Origin: Vesta saturnalis | Taxonomy: Eukaryota > Arthropoda > Insecta > Coleoptera > Lampyridae | DNA: 64,000 nt | Assembly (NCBI GenBank): GCA_036346205.1 | Contig: JARFJB010001594.1 | Coordinates: 1 to 64,000, forward strand | Direction: 5' to 3' | Part shown: positions 10,405 through 20,616 of the stretch, piece by piece | Layout of the letters: each line of letters begins with the position of its first letter | Numbering within the stretch: the stretch's first letter is position 1 | Made by a program: the position numbers and the translations under genes | The notes under the pieces: model-generated | Told to the model about the DNA's origin: nothing | Databases searched by the model: none | Seen by the model: the letters and a program-made list of their open reading frames with translations, nothing else

Positions 10405-12140
10405 TTAAAAGAATGCCTTACTGAAGGGGCGTAACGAATCATTGAAATTTCTTATGCGCCGATTCTAAAAATATCACTAGCTTAATAAGTAATTGTGTCG
10501 GTACAGTCCGCAATCAAAAGATCTCTTTGTTTGTTACTTGGAAACTCGAGAGCGACATGTAGGGTTGTTACGGACGAATGCATATTTTTAAAATTAATAT
10601 GTCGTGCAATAATAATATGAAACTGTTCCAACGTAAATTAATGTTTCTTGTTTTTATATTACTTTTGAAAAATTGGGGTTGATTGCGGGAGTAAAGATGG
10701 TTAGATTTGAAATCGGGGAAAAGTTAGTTACAGTTAGAGTGTCAATCGATCCAGATCGATTTGTGGGTTAATTAAATACCTTCATTGTAAACAGTTTGTC
10801 TTTAAAATAATTTCTTGCGTGTACATTTTTCTTTTGAATTCGCCAACACTAAGTTGTCTTTTGCTTCTGGGTTAAACCGCGTATGTTAACGATTTGTGTC
10901 TGTGACCAATTAAAGTAATATTTATTCTAGTGTAAGTATGTATTTTTATATAAATGAAAGCTCTCAGCAATCATTTACCGGTCTATATTAAGTACCAAAC
11001 ATTGCCTTGCGAAGGTATCTCATTTGTACGCGGGCTCAGTAAGCGGAAATCCGCTAAAATAAAAGACAGTACAGGGCCCTCCCACTCTGGTATTTGTGTG
11101 AATTAGCATTGTTGTTTGTTGTTTATATTTATATTTAAGTAGAGGTGGCTGGTGAACGTGTACCTGATACCGCTTTGGTTACTAATTGTAAAAGTCATTA
11201 GCCAAGTAGGTACACACTCCCGGGCCAGACCATTAAACACCTGTGAGCTAATTTCTCTTTGTAGGTGATTTATTGTAATTTGACTTATGTATTTTGTGGT
11301 TTGGTGGTCACTAAACAATTGGGTACGTATAAATTCCTTGTCTGTTTTCTTTTATCCTTGCCTTTATCTTATTCTCACCTGTGCAATTTTACTGTTGTAT
11401 TTTATATGTACCGTAATTTGCTTTATTGTTGTGTGTTTATTTACTTAAAGACCGGCATAATTGGTTTTAAAGGGCCACATATTTGGTATTACGATTTTTA
11501 TTTTGATTATTTACGACCCAAGTGTGCGTGTGACTACATGTGTTTTTTTATTATTGTTTTTCTGAGTAACTAAACTGCTTTTTATTCATTTTCTCTTAAT
11601 GCTATAATTTTGTACACACTTTAACCTGATTTTAATGGTGTTTTGTTATATATTTAACCCTTTCTTTGTTTTTTTTTGTTATTTGATTTATTAATGCACC
11701 TGTGCAATTACTTATATATGAATAAAGTGGGTTTTATTGGTGGTTCTTTCCCACAATAGTATATTAACGGGATGAACCACCGCTGCGCCAAGCTCGTTGA
11801 TTTTAAGTTGAGTAGTTTAATTTTTTTTACGCGCCTCTCATGATGCAACACTTACCTCATCCAGCCTATCTAATTTGGATAGCACAACGTACCTACCACT
11901 AGACGGCCACTTCGTTTGATCAGATTTGAGGTTTGCGAGTAATTAAATATCAGACCTGTAAATAAATTCTAATGTTTTAATTATTGCCCGGAAAGTCAAA
12001 GTAAGGCAGCCAATTAATTTGAGTAATAGTAACAGTATTGTCATTCAAGTCAAGATAAATCACTTAGCGATTGTTTTGTTCTTGAATTTGCATTATTGCA
12101 AATAAGTTCAAATTACGCTTTTCAAGATAGGATACCTGGG
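10405..12140 (+). repeat. Long non-coding repeat D, copy 1
   Basis: About 1.7 kb that recurs in reverse complement at 30037-31935. Shared words include GAAGGGGCGTAACGAA near one end and CAAGATAGG near the other. The copies differ by many small indels, so the family is not very young. No transposase, reverse transcriptase or LTR hallmark was found. It could be a solo LTR or a non-autonomous DNA element. The hydrophobic frames inside it (such as 11265-11573) look incidental. Confidence 0.75.
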
Positions 12141-12145
12141 GACCG

Positions 12146-12146
<1 letters not shown>

Positions 12147-12220
<74 letters not shown>
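12147..12220. repeat. (TA)n microsatellite beside mariner C
   Basis: About 37 TA units, immediately followed by the mariner C terminus TTGTCCCCGGATTG. Confidence 0.95.
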
Positions 12221-12224
<4 letters not shown>

Positions 12225-12499
12225 CCCCGGATTGAGTTTACAAGAGGAAAGCTTTTGAATTCCATTTCTCAAAAAAAACATTCTTCACAAAAAATTTGCT
12301 TGCTTTAAAACTTCCAAAACACTCATCAGATTTTAATCTGCCCTTTCCATAGTCTAGTTATTACATTTTGTTAATAAGAAATATACTGTAAATTTTTTAT
12401 TTTAAACTACAGTTATTTTAGCCGGCTAAATTTACAATTATTGTTAAATAAATACATAAAATAACACTTGCACACAAATCATAAATCATTCAATTAATT

Positions 12500-13460
12500 C
12501 CCCACCGTTTTCTACTCTAGTCTTTTTCGCAGTTCATTGAAGCTATTTCTAATTTCTTCAATTGATAATGACCTCACAGCTTCCCTTATTCGAATTTTTA
12601 ATTCTTTGGCATTGTTAGGCAGATTAATAGAAACCGCAAATTATTAATTCAGGCCATGGCCCTTGGAGTTCATAAAAGTGGACCATTTCTTCAAATCCAG
12701 TTATTTCCAAATTGTTGGTTTAACCAATTCACAACAATATTTGCATAATGAACCGGACACCCAACTTGTTGAAAATAATAGGTAAATTATCTAATTCTTC
12801 AACAAGAAAAGTTTGTAGCATGTCTAAATAATTGTGCTGAATAACGTTATTCTTAAAGAAATATGGCCCAATTATACTGTGATAAGACACAGCGCACCAA
12901 ACATTGACTTTAGAGAAATATTGCCGATTATTAAAAATTCTAAAGTGAGGATTGTGTTCACTCCAATATCTAATATTTTGGGATGACACAGTTCAATTAG
13001 TTGTAAATGTTGCTTCTTCAGAGTACATTATAGTTTTATGGAACGATCTATTTTCCATAATTTCATTCCCGTCCACAACCAAAAATCCAGACGTTTACCA
13101 CTATCATCTCGCTCTGATGTGTGATTGAAAACGGGCTTGTAGAGGCGAATGTTTCTTTTAGATTCTTTTGAATATGAGATTTGCTTATGTTTAAGTTGAA
13201 TGTTTGTCTCCGTATGGAAAATCTTGGATTATTCCGAATTGACTCGACAACTAACACAGTAGCAGCTTACAACACTTTATTTTTCTTTGCATTTAAGATC
13301 GAACCACTTTTTAAAAATTTTTGCACAACCTTATGTGCATTCATACGAGACAGATTTACATCTGGAGATTTACCAGGAAATTGTTCAATAACATTACTAT
13401 AACTTCTGTCTCCCAAACCATAGCACTGAATTAGGTTTACCACTTTAATAATAAGTAATA
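12500..13460 (-). pseudogene. Mariner C transposase, deleted
   Basis: In order from 13460: a DUF4817-like start (CYGLGDRSYSNVIEQFPGKS), a second helix-turn-helix part (VVESIRNNPRFSI), then the core near 12990-12730 (YWSEHNPHFRIF, VNVWCAVSYHSIIGPYFF). The C-terminal segment NNAKELKIRIREAVRSLSI lies at 12610-12510. The region that should contain the third catalytic D is deleted or garbled and the first D motif is not readable. The same C-terminal peptide is also encoded on the plus strand at 13608-13740. Confidence 0.75.
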
Positions 13461-13819
13461 ATGTGAACTAATTTGGTCGTAATCAACACTGACACATCAA
13501 ATGTCAGTTAAGTAAAATTAGCTACTAAAAAAACTGTTGTTCATAATTAAAAATGTAGTCTATGTCTTATAAACAAAATGTAATAACTTCAGCCAAGATC
13601 TGCCTAACAATGCCGAAGAATTAAAAATTCGAATAAGACAAGTTGTAAGGTCATTATCAATTGAAGAAATTAGATATAGCTTCAATGAACTGCGAAAAAG
13701 ACTAGTGTGGTTCGTAGAAAACGGTGGGGAATTAATTTAATGACTTATGGTTTTCTGTTCAAGTGTTATTTTATGTATTTATTTCACACTAATTGTAAAC
13801 TTAACCGGCTAAAACACCT

Positions 13820-15250
13820 TGTATAACCTTAACTTAAGCCAAAGTATAACAACGATTATTAAAAGGCGTCAAATTGTAACATTAATAGCGGCCCCAAGTG
13901 TATAAACTGGGCCAACTTATAACATTAAATAAAAAAGCGATGATGTAATATACCATTCGTAATTGATCAAATAATTTAATTAATATAAAAAATTACCTTT
14001 TAATAATCGTTACTGCCGTCGGCTCATCGGTAGATGAATATAAGGGTGGATTCTAATTTATAGTTTACCGCGCCAAAGTATATTATTAAATAGCTTCAAA
14101 CGGAAGATTAAAATAAGGGGGAATTCTAATAAATAGTTTAAATTAACCTACCTGAAATGCTAGTTGCTTCTTTTCTGCTTGATTATTTTCACTTAATTCC
14201 AAAAATGTTATCAAAAAATTATGAAAAAAATAATAAATTCTCGAGCGCCATGTTGTCTTTCTTTTTTTTTATATATCTATCTAGGAACAACAAAACCTAG
14301 TTATTGAATACTATAAACAATTAACACGAATGAAAATAAAATAACAAGTTATACATAAGTTTATTTAATATATGTTTGAAAACGAAAAAAAATTCAGAAG
14401 TCATAAACTAAATTATAAAGAAAACTTTACCTTTTAACGGTTCTGTACATACACTGTTACAGGTACTATGAAGCAGAATGGTTCATATGGTAAGGTCAAT
14501 GTCTTGCTTAGTTATCCTTAAAATATGAAATTTCCTTGAAGTTTAATTCGCCAAATTTATTTGTAAAAGTATGTAGAACTTGCGTTGTAAAGGTAACTCA
14601 AGTAAAACTTGCCATTTAAAATAATAGTACATTAAAATATTGACTTATGCGTGCCATTAAAGATTATTAAGTATACAAATTAAGTGATTAAAAAGGTGCG
14701 TACTTAAAAAGTAAGTACTTAAAAAAATAAAAGTACTTAAAAACAAAATAAAAGTGCATACTTGAAAGGTAAGTACTTAAAAAGTACTTAAAAAAATAAA
14801 AGTGCATACTTGAAAAGTGAGTAATTAAAAAAAAGGTGCCTAAAAAAAGCAAAGGCTTTAGCTTTAAATATAATGAGAAAAAAATAACTTACCACCAAAA
14901 TTCTGATGGCACCAAAATATAAAAAATTAAGTAAAAATCATGCTTATTGCTGTTAACATTCAGCAGTAAGTGAAGTAAAAAAAGCTTTCAGAATAACTCA
15001 AGTATATTCCCCTCTAAAAGTCCTCACGCTTGCGCGAATACAATAATATAAATCCATTTTTTTAAGAAAGGGAACTAAAACTATTTATGTAATATTACAC
15101 CCAAAAGATTTGTTCTAGGAAATGCCAATTAAATTGCCATTCTCAATTCTACATATTAATAATTAAAAACTTTCTAATATTATGCCAAATAGATGAACGA
15201 TTCTTAAATTAATGTACTTTTTAATACAACCACAAAAAAAGGTTGTTACA
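13820..15250 (-). repeat. 3' LTR of the gypsy-type element
   Basis: Matches 18244-19656 closely. It contains short tandem words around AAGTACTTAAAA (about 14695-14850) and many A-runs that are one base longer than in the partner LTR. Confidence 0.9.
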
Positions 15251-15261
15251 CACCCCCTTCT
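15251..15261 (-). promoter_or_regulatory. Polypurine tract
   Basis: On the minus strand AGAAGGGGGTG abuts the 3' LTR start TGTAACAACC. This is the expected plus-strand primer of reverse transcription. Confidence 0.75.
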
Positions 15262-16705
15262 AAAATTTGGACTCGGAGATCACCAAAGCGGAGATTCCAA
15301 ACACTAAGCTAATAAATGAAATTATTAAAATTTAAAAAAATACAAAATGTTAAGGTAATTAAAATATAAGCAATATTGAAAAAATAACAAGAAAATGTAC
15401 GAAGAAGTACGGAAAATGTGGTGACGTTGGTCAGGAAAGACCCCTCGCAACACCAAACAAGCTAATGACGCGCTACCACCCGCACACGCCACTAGTCGAG
15501 AATCTAGGACCCGAAACCTTAAATAAAGTAAAAACTTTAACTGGTGGGGTTAGTGAAGCAAACCACCATCAGAAGAGCAAAATGAGTATCCGGTAAAAAA
15601 TTTGAATCTAAGGTAAAAAACGAACGGAAACCGTAACCCACCATGACCTGAAGGGACAGTGGGCAGAGAACCCGGAAACGGTCATCGTGCAACTTTATAC
15701 AAAATCAAGGCTAAACGCCACTCTACTCGAGAGTATAAAAATAGAAAAAAAAAATCCTTTCGGACTAACAATAAATAATCACGAGACTTGAGGTCGAGAG
15801 AGAGCGGTTCAATTGCCCTACCCCGGTGGTCTCAAACCAAGCCTCCTAGGTACATAACACAACTACCACAGTCACGTTCGATAAGTGAGTCAAAATCGGT
15901 AAACCCAAGATACGACTATTTTCATGGCAAATTAGCTCAGGATACTTCGTCGTGGAGAACAAGAGAGGCCACTCTACCCTTCACGAGATTCAGGTTTCAT
16001 GTTGTTCCACAGTCATCGTCCAAGACTCAACATACCCTAACTAACACGCACATTTTATAAATAAATCGAAATCTAGGCGAGATAGCAAAGAGAAAGATGA
16101 TGCACTCTTACGAACACAACAACCCCCTCCTAAAACTACCAAAACGTCATAATCAGTAAGTGAACTAATCGAGGTTGACACGAGGCGAACCGAAATCCTC
16201 AAGCACCGTCCAAGAACAGTAACACTACACAAATCAGGAAAAATAAAATAATTAAATCAATCAAAAAATAAAAATGTATAGAAGCATTACTAGTTTTCTT
16301 ATCCATGGTTATGAGTTTTACACGTCAAATTAACGATCAGAGGTAAACTCAAAATAGTTATCTTCAATTTTACTATTGTAACAATAGCAAATTGTAAATC
16401 CAATAAAGGAAGATAATCTGCCTGAGAACTAATGTCCCACAAAGTTGGCAATTCAATCACACAATGGGATCTAAATATCAACCATCGTGCTAAACAAATG
16501 TAGCAAAAATCATGCTAACAAATGTAAAAAAAATAAGTGGTTTGCAAAGCCACAACAATATAAAAAATAAAATGATGTGCGAAATAAGCACAAAATAAAA
16601 TTATTTTGAAAAATTATCAAAATAATTAAAAAATATAAATAAGAAAACCAGAATGTAAAAATACTAAAATAGAAAAATAATTAAAAAGAATACGAAAAAT
16701 AAGAA
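15262..16705. other. 3' internal region of the gypsy-type element, unassigned
   Basis: Lies between the integrase stop and the polypurine tract. The part 15430-16240 is less AT-rich than its surroundings. Open frames there (15788-16060 plus, 16041-16232 minus) show no family I recognise. It could be a decayed accessory gene or a long untranslated region. Confidence 0.5.
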
Positions 16706-17150
16706 CTAATGAGGTTTTAAATCCTTAACATGAAAAACACCTAAGGGTTTATTATCAATAGGTGGCCAATCGGTACGTAGTTGGACCTACCACCTCAATA
16801 ACTTTTGCTTCAATAAATTTTGGAGCTAACTTTTGACTATAATTTTAGTCGCATCAGATAAAGTAAAATTCTTTTTCCAAACCAAATCGCCAACATTTAA
16901 TTTTAACGGACGACGTCGCAAATTGTAAGATTTTGAATTTCTTTCGTAAGCTGCATGTAAATTTTGTTTAACATGTTTAAAAATAGGTGAAAGTTCATTT
17001 AAATCTTGAACTAATTGTTCACGGTTAGTAATAAATAAATCATCCTCTTTGAAATCCTTTAGTCGACCATAAAAATCTCCAGAAATAGGAACTGTCCGAC
17101 CAAACGCCAAAAAGGAAGGTGAAAATATCGTAGACTCATGAACAGCGTTA
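16706..17150 (-). pseudogene. Ty3/gypsy integrase C-terminal region
   Basis: Reads VHESTIFSPSFLAFGR, then AAYERNSKSYNLRRRP, VGDLVWKKNFTLSDAT, and after a frameshift LAPKFIEAKVIEVVGP...YRLATY. After another frameshift it ends GVFHVKDLKPH with a stop at 16706-16708. This is the end of the integrase core plus the GPY/F-type C-terminal domain of insect Ty3/gypsy elements. The catalytic core is absent. Confidence 0.85.
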
Positions 17151-17639
17151 CGAATTCAATTAAAAACAATTCAACAGAGAATTAGTACAATCTAAGAAAA
17201 TAACAAATGGAATTTACACACAAATAACACAAAAATATGTTAAACGTTCGCATCTAAACTACTACCATTAAATTTGTAAATATTCCAATTCATTTGGAAA
17301 AAATCTTAAGCAGGAATACTAACTGAAGTATTAAAATTGTCATTATGTGACATAAAAATATTAGAAGTATCTAAATTTATAATTCATTTCAAAGTTTTCG
17401 CTAAATGGATTCAATAAATTCTAGTGAATCGTTACGTAAAGTCAACAATCGATCATGTAAACATAAAAATTCAAAAATTCATTATCAAAAGTAATGTAAT
17501 TCAAGCGTTTCAAAATTTAAATAAATGTATTAACAATTGAATGTTCTGAAGTTTATCGATAACAAAACTTAAATATGATAATTGAGATTTACAAAATTCA
17601 CATTTATCTTTTAATTAATATTTAACTTGATATCCTAAG

Positions 17640-17975
17640 CCTTTTAAAAACTTTCCTTTTAAAATTTCAACATGTTCCTTAAAAGTACTTGAAAAAAAAA
17701 ACAATAATATCGTTTCAATAAACAAAAAACTGAATGGGATAAATCATGACCTAGAATTGAATCTATAAATCGTTGTAATGTATCATAATCAAAGATTGAA
17801 TGCATTTTTTTAATAATTCCAATTACATAAAATGTAATCAAAGCAATTTCTCAACTTAATTTACGTCTCTCATCTAATGTCCACCCTTCTGTTTCATTTA
17901 CAATTAAAAAAATTGTAATTCTACTAATAACTCATCAATATATAAAACATCAACTAAATAATTAAAATTTGACAT
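17640..17975 (-). pseudogene. Gag N-terminal remnant of the gypsy-type element
   Basis: Starts MSNFNYLVDVLYIDELLVEL and, after an indel, continues with WTLDERRKL. This arrangement resembles the start of gag in several insect gypsy families (ELxxEL... then TVxxxRK). Downstream frames are broken. It sits where gag should be, between the primer-binding site and the integrase remnant, but the similarity is judged by eye only. Confidence 0.5.
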
Positions 17976-18224
17976 CGTAAAAATATTATATAATACTCAA
18001 TAAATTTCATTAAGCCTAACCACATAAAAATACCAAGCGTAACATAACACTCCTTAAATCTCGGTCAACTCCACAATCAAAATAAACAAAGTGAAAATAA
18101 CTAGCATTTAACAACAGCATATCCCTTTTTCTGGCCCCACAGTAATATTATACACAAATGTAAATAAAATCTCAAATATGAAACAATAAATTTCAAGCAA
18201 TAAAATCAAGTAATAAAAATCAAA

Positions 18225-18242
18225 GTCCCTGCTCGGGCGCCA
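18225..18242 (-). promoter_or_regulatory. tRNA-Lys primer-binding site
   Basis: On the minus strand TGGCGCCCGAGCAGGGAC, one base after the 5' LTR. It differs by one base from the well-known tRNA-Lys(UUU) complement TGGCGCCCGAACAGGGAC. Confidence 0.9.
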
Positions 18243-18243
18243 A

Positions 18244-19656
18244 TGTATAATCTTAACTTAAGCCAAAGTATAACAACAATTATTAAAAGGCGTCAAATTG
18301 TAACATTAATAGCGGCTCCAAGTGTATAAACTGGGCCAACTTATAACATTAAATAAAAAAGCGATGATGTAATATACCATTCGTAATTGATCAAATAATT
18401 TAATTAATATAAAAAATTACCTTTTAATAATCGTTACTGCCGTCGGCTCATCGGTAGATGAATATAAGGGTGGATTCTAATTTATAGTTTACCGCGCCAA
18501 AGTATATTATTAAATAGCTTCAAACGGAAGATTAAAATAAGGGGGAATTCTAATAAATAGTTTAAATTAACCTGCCTGAAATGCTAGTTGCTTCTTTTCT
18601 GCTTGATTATTTTCACTTAATTCCAAAAATGTTATCAAAAAAATTATGAAAAAAATAATCAATTCTCGAGCGCCATGTTGTCTTTCTTTTTTTTTATATA
18701 TCTATCTAGGAACAACAAAACCTAGTTATTGAATACTATAAACAATTAACACGAATGAAAATAAAATAACAAGTTATACATAAGTTTATTTAATATATGT
18801 TTGAAAACGAAAAAAATTCAGAAGTCATAAACTAAATTATAAAAAAACTTTACCTTTTAACGGTTCTGTACATACACTGTTACAGGTACTATGAAGCAGA
18901 ATGGTTCATATGGTGAGGTCAATGTCTTGCTTAGTTATCCTTAAAATATGAAATTTCCTTGAAGTTTAATTCGCCAAATTTATTTGTAAAAGTATGTAGA
19001 ACTTGCGTTGTAAAGGTAACTCAAGTAAAACTTGCCATTTAAAATAATAGTACATTAAAATATTGACTTATCGTGCCATTAAAGATTATTAAGTATACAA
19101 ATTAAGTGATTAAAAGGTGCGACTTAAAAGTAAGTACTTAAAAAATAAAAGTACTTAAAACAAAATAAAAGTGCATACTTGAAAGGTAAGTACTTAAAAG
19201 TACTTAAAAATAAAAGTGCATACTTGAAAAGTGAGTAATTAAAAAAGGTGCCTAAAAAGCAAAGGCTTTAGCTTTAAATATAATGAGAAAAAATAACTTA
19301 CCACCAAAATTCTGATGGCACCAAAATATAAAAATTAAGTAAAAATCATGCTTATTGCTGTTAACATTCAGCAGTAAGTGAAGTAAAAAGCTTTCAGAAT
19401 AACTCAAGTATATTCCCCTCTAAAGTCCTCACGCTTGCGCGAATACAATAATATAAATCCAATTTTTTTAAGAAAGGGAACTAAAACTATTTATGTAATA
19501 TTACACCCAAAAGATTTGTTCTAGGAAATGCCAATTAAATTGCCATTCTCAATTCTACATATTAATAATTAAAAACTTTCTAATATTATGCCAAATAGAT
19601 GAACGATTCTTAAATTAATGTACTTTTTAATACAACCACAAAAAAAGGTTGTTACA
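18244..19656 (-). repeat. 5' LTR of the gypsy-type element
   Basis: Partner of 13820-15250. From about 19065 to 19440 nearly every A or T run is one base shorter than in the other LTR (see findings). Confidence 0.9.
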
Positions 19657-19856
19657 AGCTGTCGTTTAAAATTAAAAAGTTACAGTATATTTCTTATTAA
19701 CAAAATGTAATAACTACACGATGGAAAGGGCAAGTTAAAACCTGATTAGTGTTTTGGGGGTTTTAAAGGAAGCAAAAGTATTTGTAAACAATATTTTTTA
19801 TTGAGAAATGAGAAATAAAAAAGTTTTTCCTCTTGTAAACGCAATCCGGGGACACG

Positions 19857-19858
<2 letters not shown>

Positions 19859-19917
<59 letters not shown>
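19859..19917. repeat. (TA)n microsatellite at the right end of mariner C
   Basis: TA array starting right after GGGGACACGGTG, mirroring 12147-12220. Confidence 0.9.
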
Positions 19918-19923
<6 letters not shown>

Positions 19924-20153
19924 TTTATATATTGAGATGATATTAATTAAGGGAATATCATAGATAGAGAGATATAAGCCCAGATTAGAAGAGACATTAA
20001 ACATAAATTAATTACGTTGAATTTGAATAAATATATATGTAAAGCGCAGGATATATAAGTGAAAATTAACTTAAAACTAAGTACAAATGTGAATATAGGA
20101 CGTGTTGTTAGCTAGTTAAACCAAATCTCATAAGTACAAAAGCGTTATCATAC

Positions 20154-20284
20154 CTGAACAGTAGTATTCTTCATTATTATAGTTTCCGAGTAGCTTCCAT
20201 TTCCATTTCCAGTTCCATTTATAAAATATATGTATTCCATTAGTATGATAATATTCTAATCTATTACCATAATATGCTTCCATT
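20154..20284 (-). other. Exon-like segment, unidentified
   Basis: On the minus strand a pyrimidine-rich tract and TTTTGTTTTAG precede an open 131-nt stretch (MEAYYGNRLEYYHTNG...) that ends TTCAG|GTATGA. Both splice signals are good and the frame is open, but the peptide is low-complexity (WNWKWKWK) and I recognise no family. It may be chance. Confidence 0.3.
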
Positions 20285-20425
20285 CTAAAACAAAAGGAAT
20301 TAAATTGTATCAATCAACGTTAGAAGCGTAAAAGGACATGTTAAAGTTATGAAATCCGAACAAAGGTGGGGCGAAATGTTAATAAGAATATTGTATTTAA
20401 TTTCATTCTCAAAGTAAATTATACA

Positions 20426-20428
<3 letters not shown>

Positions 20429-20489
<61 letters not shown>
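20429..20489. repeat. (TA)n microsatellite
   Basis: TA array flanked by GGGGCGAAAT about 60 bp to the left and ATTTCGCCCAC on its right, a possible short inverted pair around it. Confidence 0.9.
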
Positions 20490-20492
<3 letters not shown>

Positions 20493-20590
20493 TTCGCCCA
20501 CGTTTGTGGTGCCATAAATTATTTTGAGAGGTAATATTTACTTTATCACAGATTAATGGTATTAGTGAATCTTAATGTATTTTACTACAA

Positions 20591-20616
20591 CTTCGGCACG
20601 TTGTGCCATCATCAAT
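20591..20616 (-). ncRNA. Hammerhead-like core, degenerate
   Basis: The minus strand reads TTGATGAT, then GGCAC-AAC-GTGCC (perfect 5-bp stem), then GAAG. This is the layout of Penelope-associated hammerheads, with substitutions in both core boxes (TTGATGA for CTGATGA, GAAG for GAAA). It lies about 100 bp from a (TA)n tract, as does the Penelope fold-back at 59.9 kb. Catalysis is doubtful. Confidence 0.35.

Larger units (their letters stand above)
13820..19656 (-). mobile_element. Ty3/gypsy-type LTR retrotransposon, internally deleted
   Basis: Direct repeats 13820-15250 and 18244-19656 are LTRs of about 1.4 kb with TG...CA ends. On the minus strand they read TGTAACAACC...TTATACA. The primer-binding site lies just inside the 5' LTR (18225-18242) and a polypurine tract just outside the 3' LTR (15251-15261), which fixes the orientation as minus. 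Only about 3 kb of interior remains, with a gag-like start and the integrase C-terminus, so protease, reverse transcriptase and most of integrase are gone. A 4-bp target duplication (ACCT, now AGCT on the right) is supported: removing the element and one copy restores a base-by-base alignment of the mariner C arm. Confidence 0.9.
12221..19858 (-). mobile_element. Mariner family C, split by an LTR retrotransposon
   Basis: Ends: GTCCCCGGATTGAG at 12223 and CGCAATCCGGGGAC near 19850, each abutting a (TA)n tract, so the element probably inserted into a TA array. Left arm 12221-12625. The right arm is 13599-13819 continued at 19657-19858. The sequence between (13820-19656) is an LTR element that landed inside the arm. 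Without it the element is about 1.8 kb. Both arms include the end of the transposase coding sequence. Confidence 0.8.

Noticed and set aside
11265..11573. Hydrophobic 102-codon frame in repeat D that is partly kept in the second copy
   Set aside because: The similarity follows from DNA similarity, the copies carry many indels outside it, and no membrane-protein family is recognised.
12320..12345. CTGATGA on the minus strand in the mariner C arm as another hammerhead
   Set aside because: No stem II can be formed before a GAAA box, and the mirrored arm has CTGATTA.
15788..16060. 90-codon plus-strand frame inside the LTR element
   Set aside because: It is antisense to the element, has no recognisable domain and lies in a region with decayed coding on the other strand.
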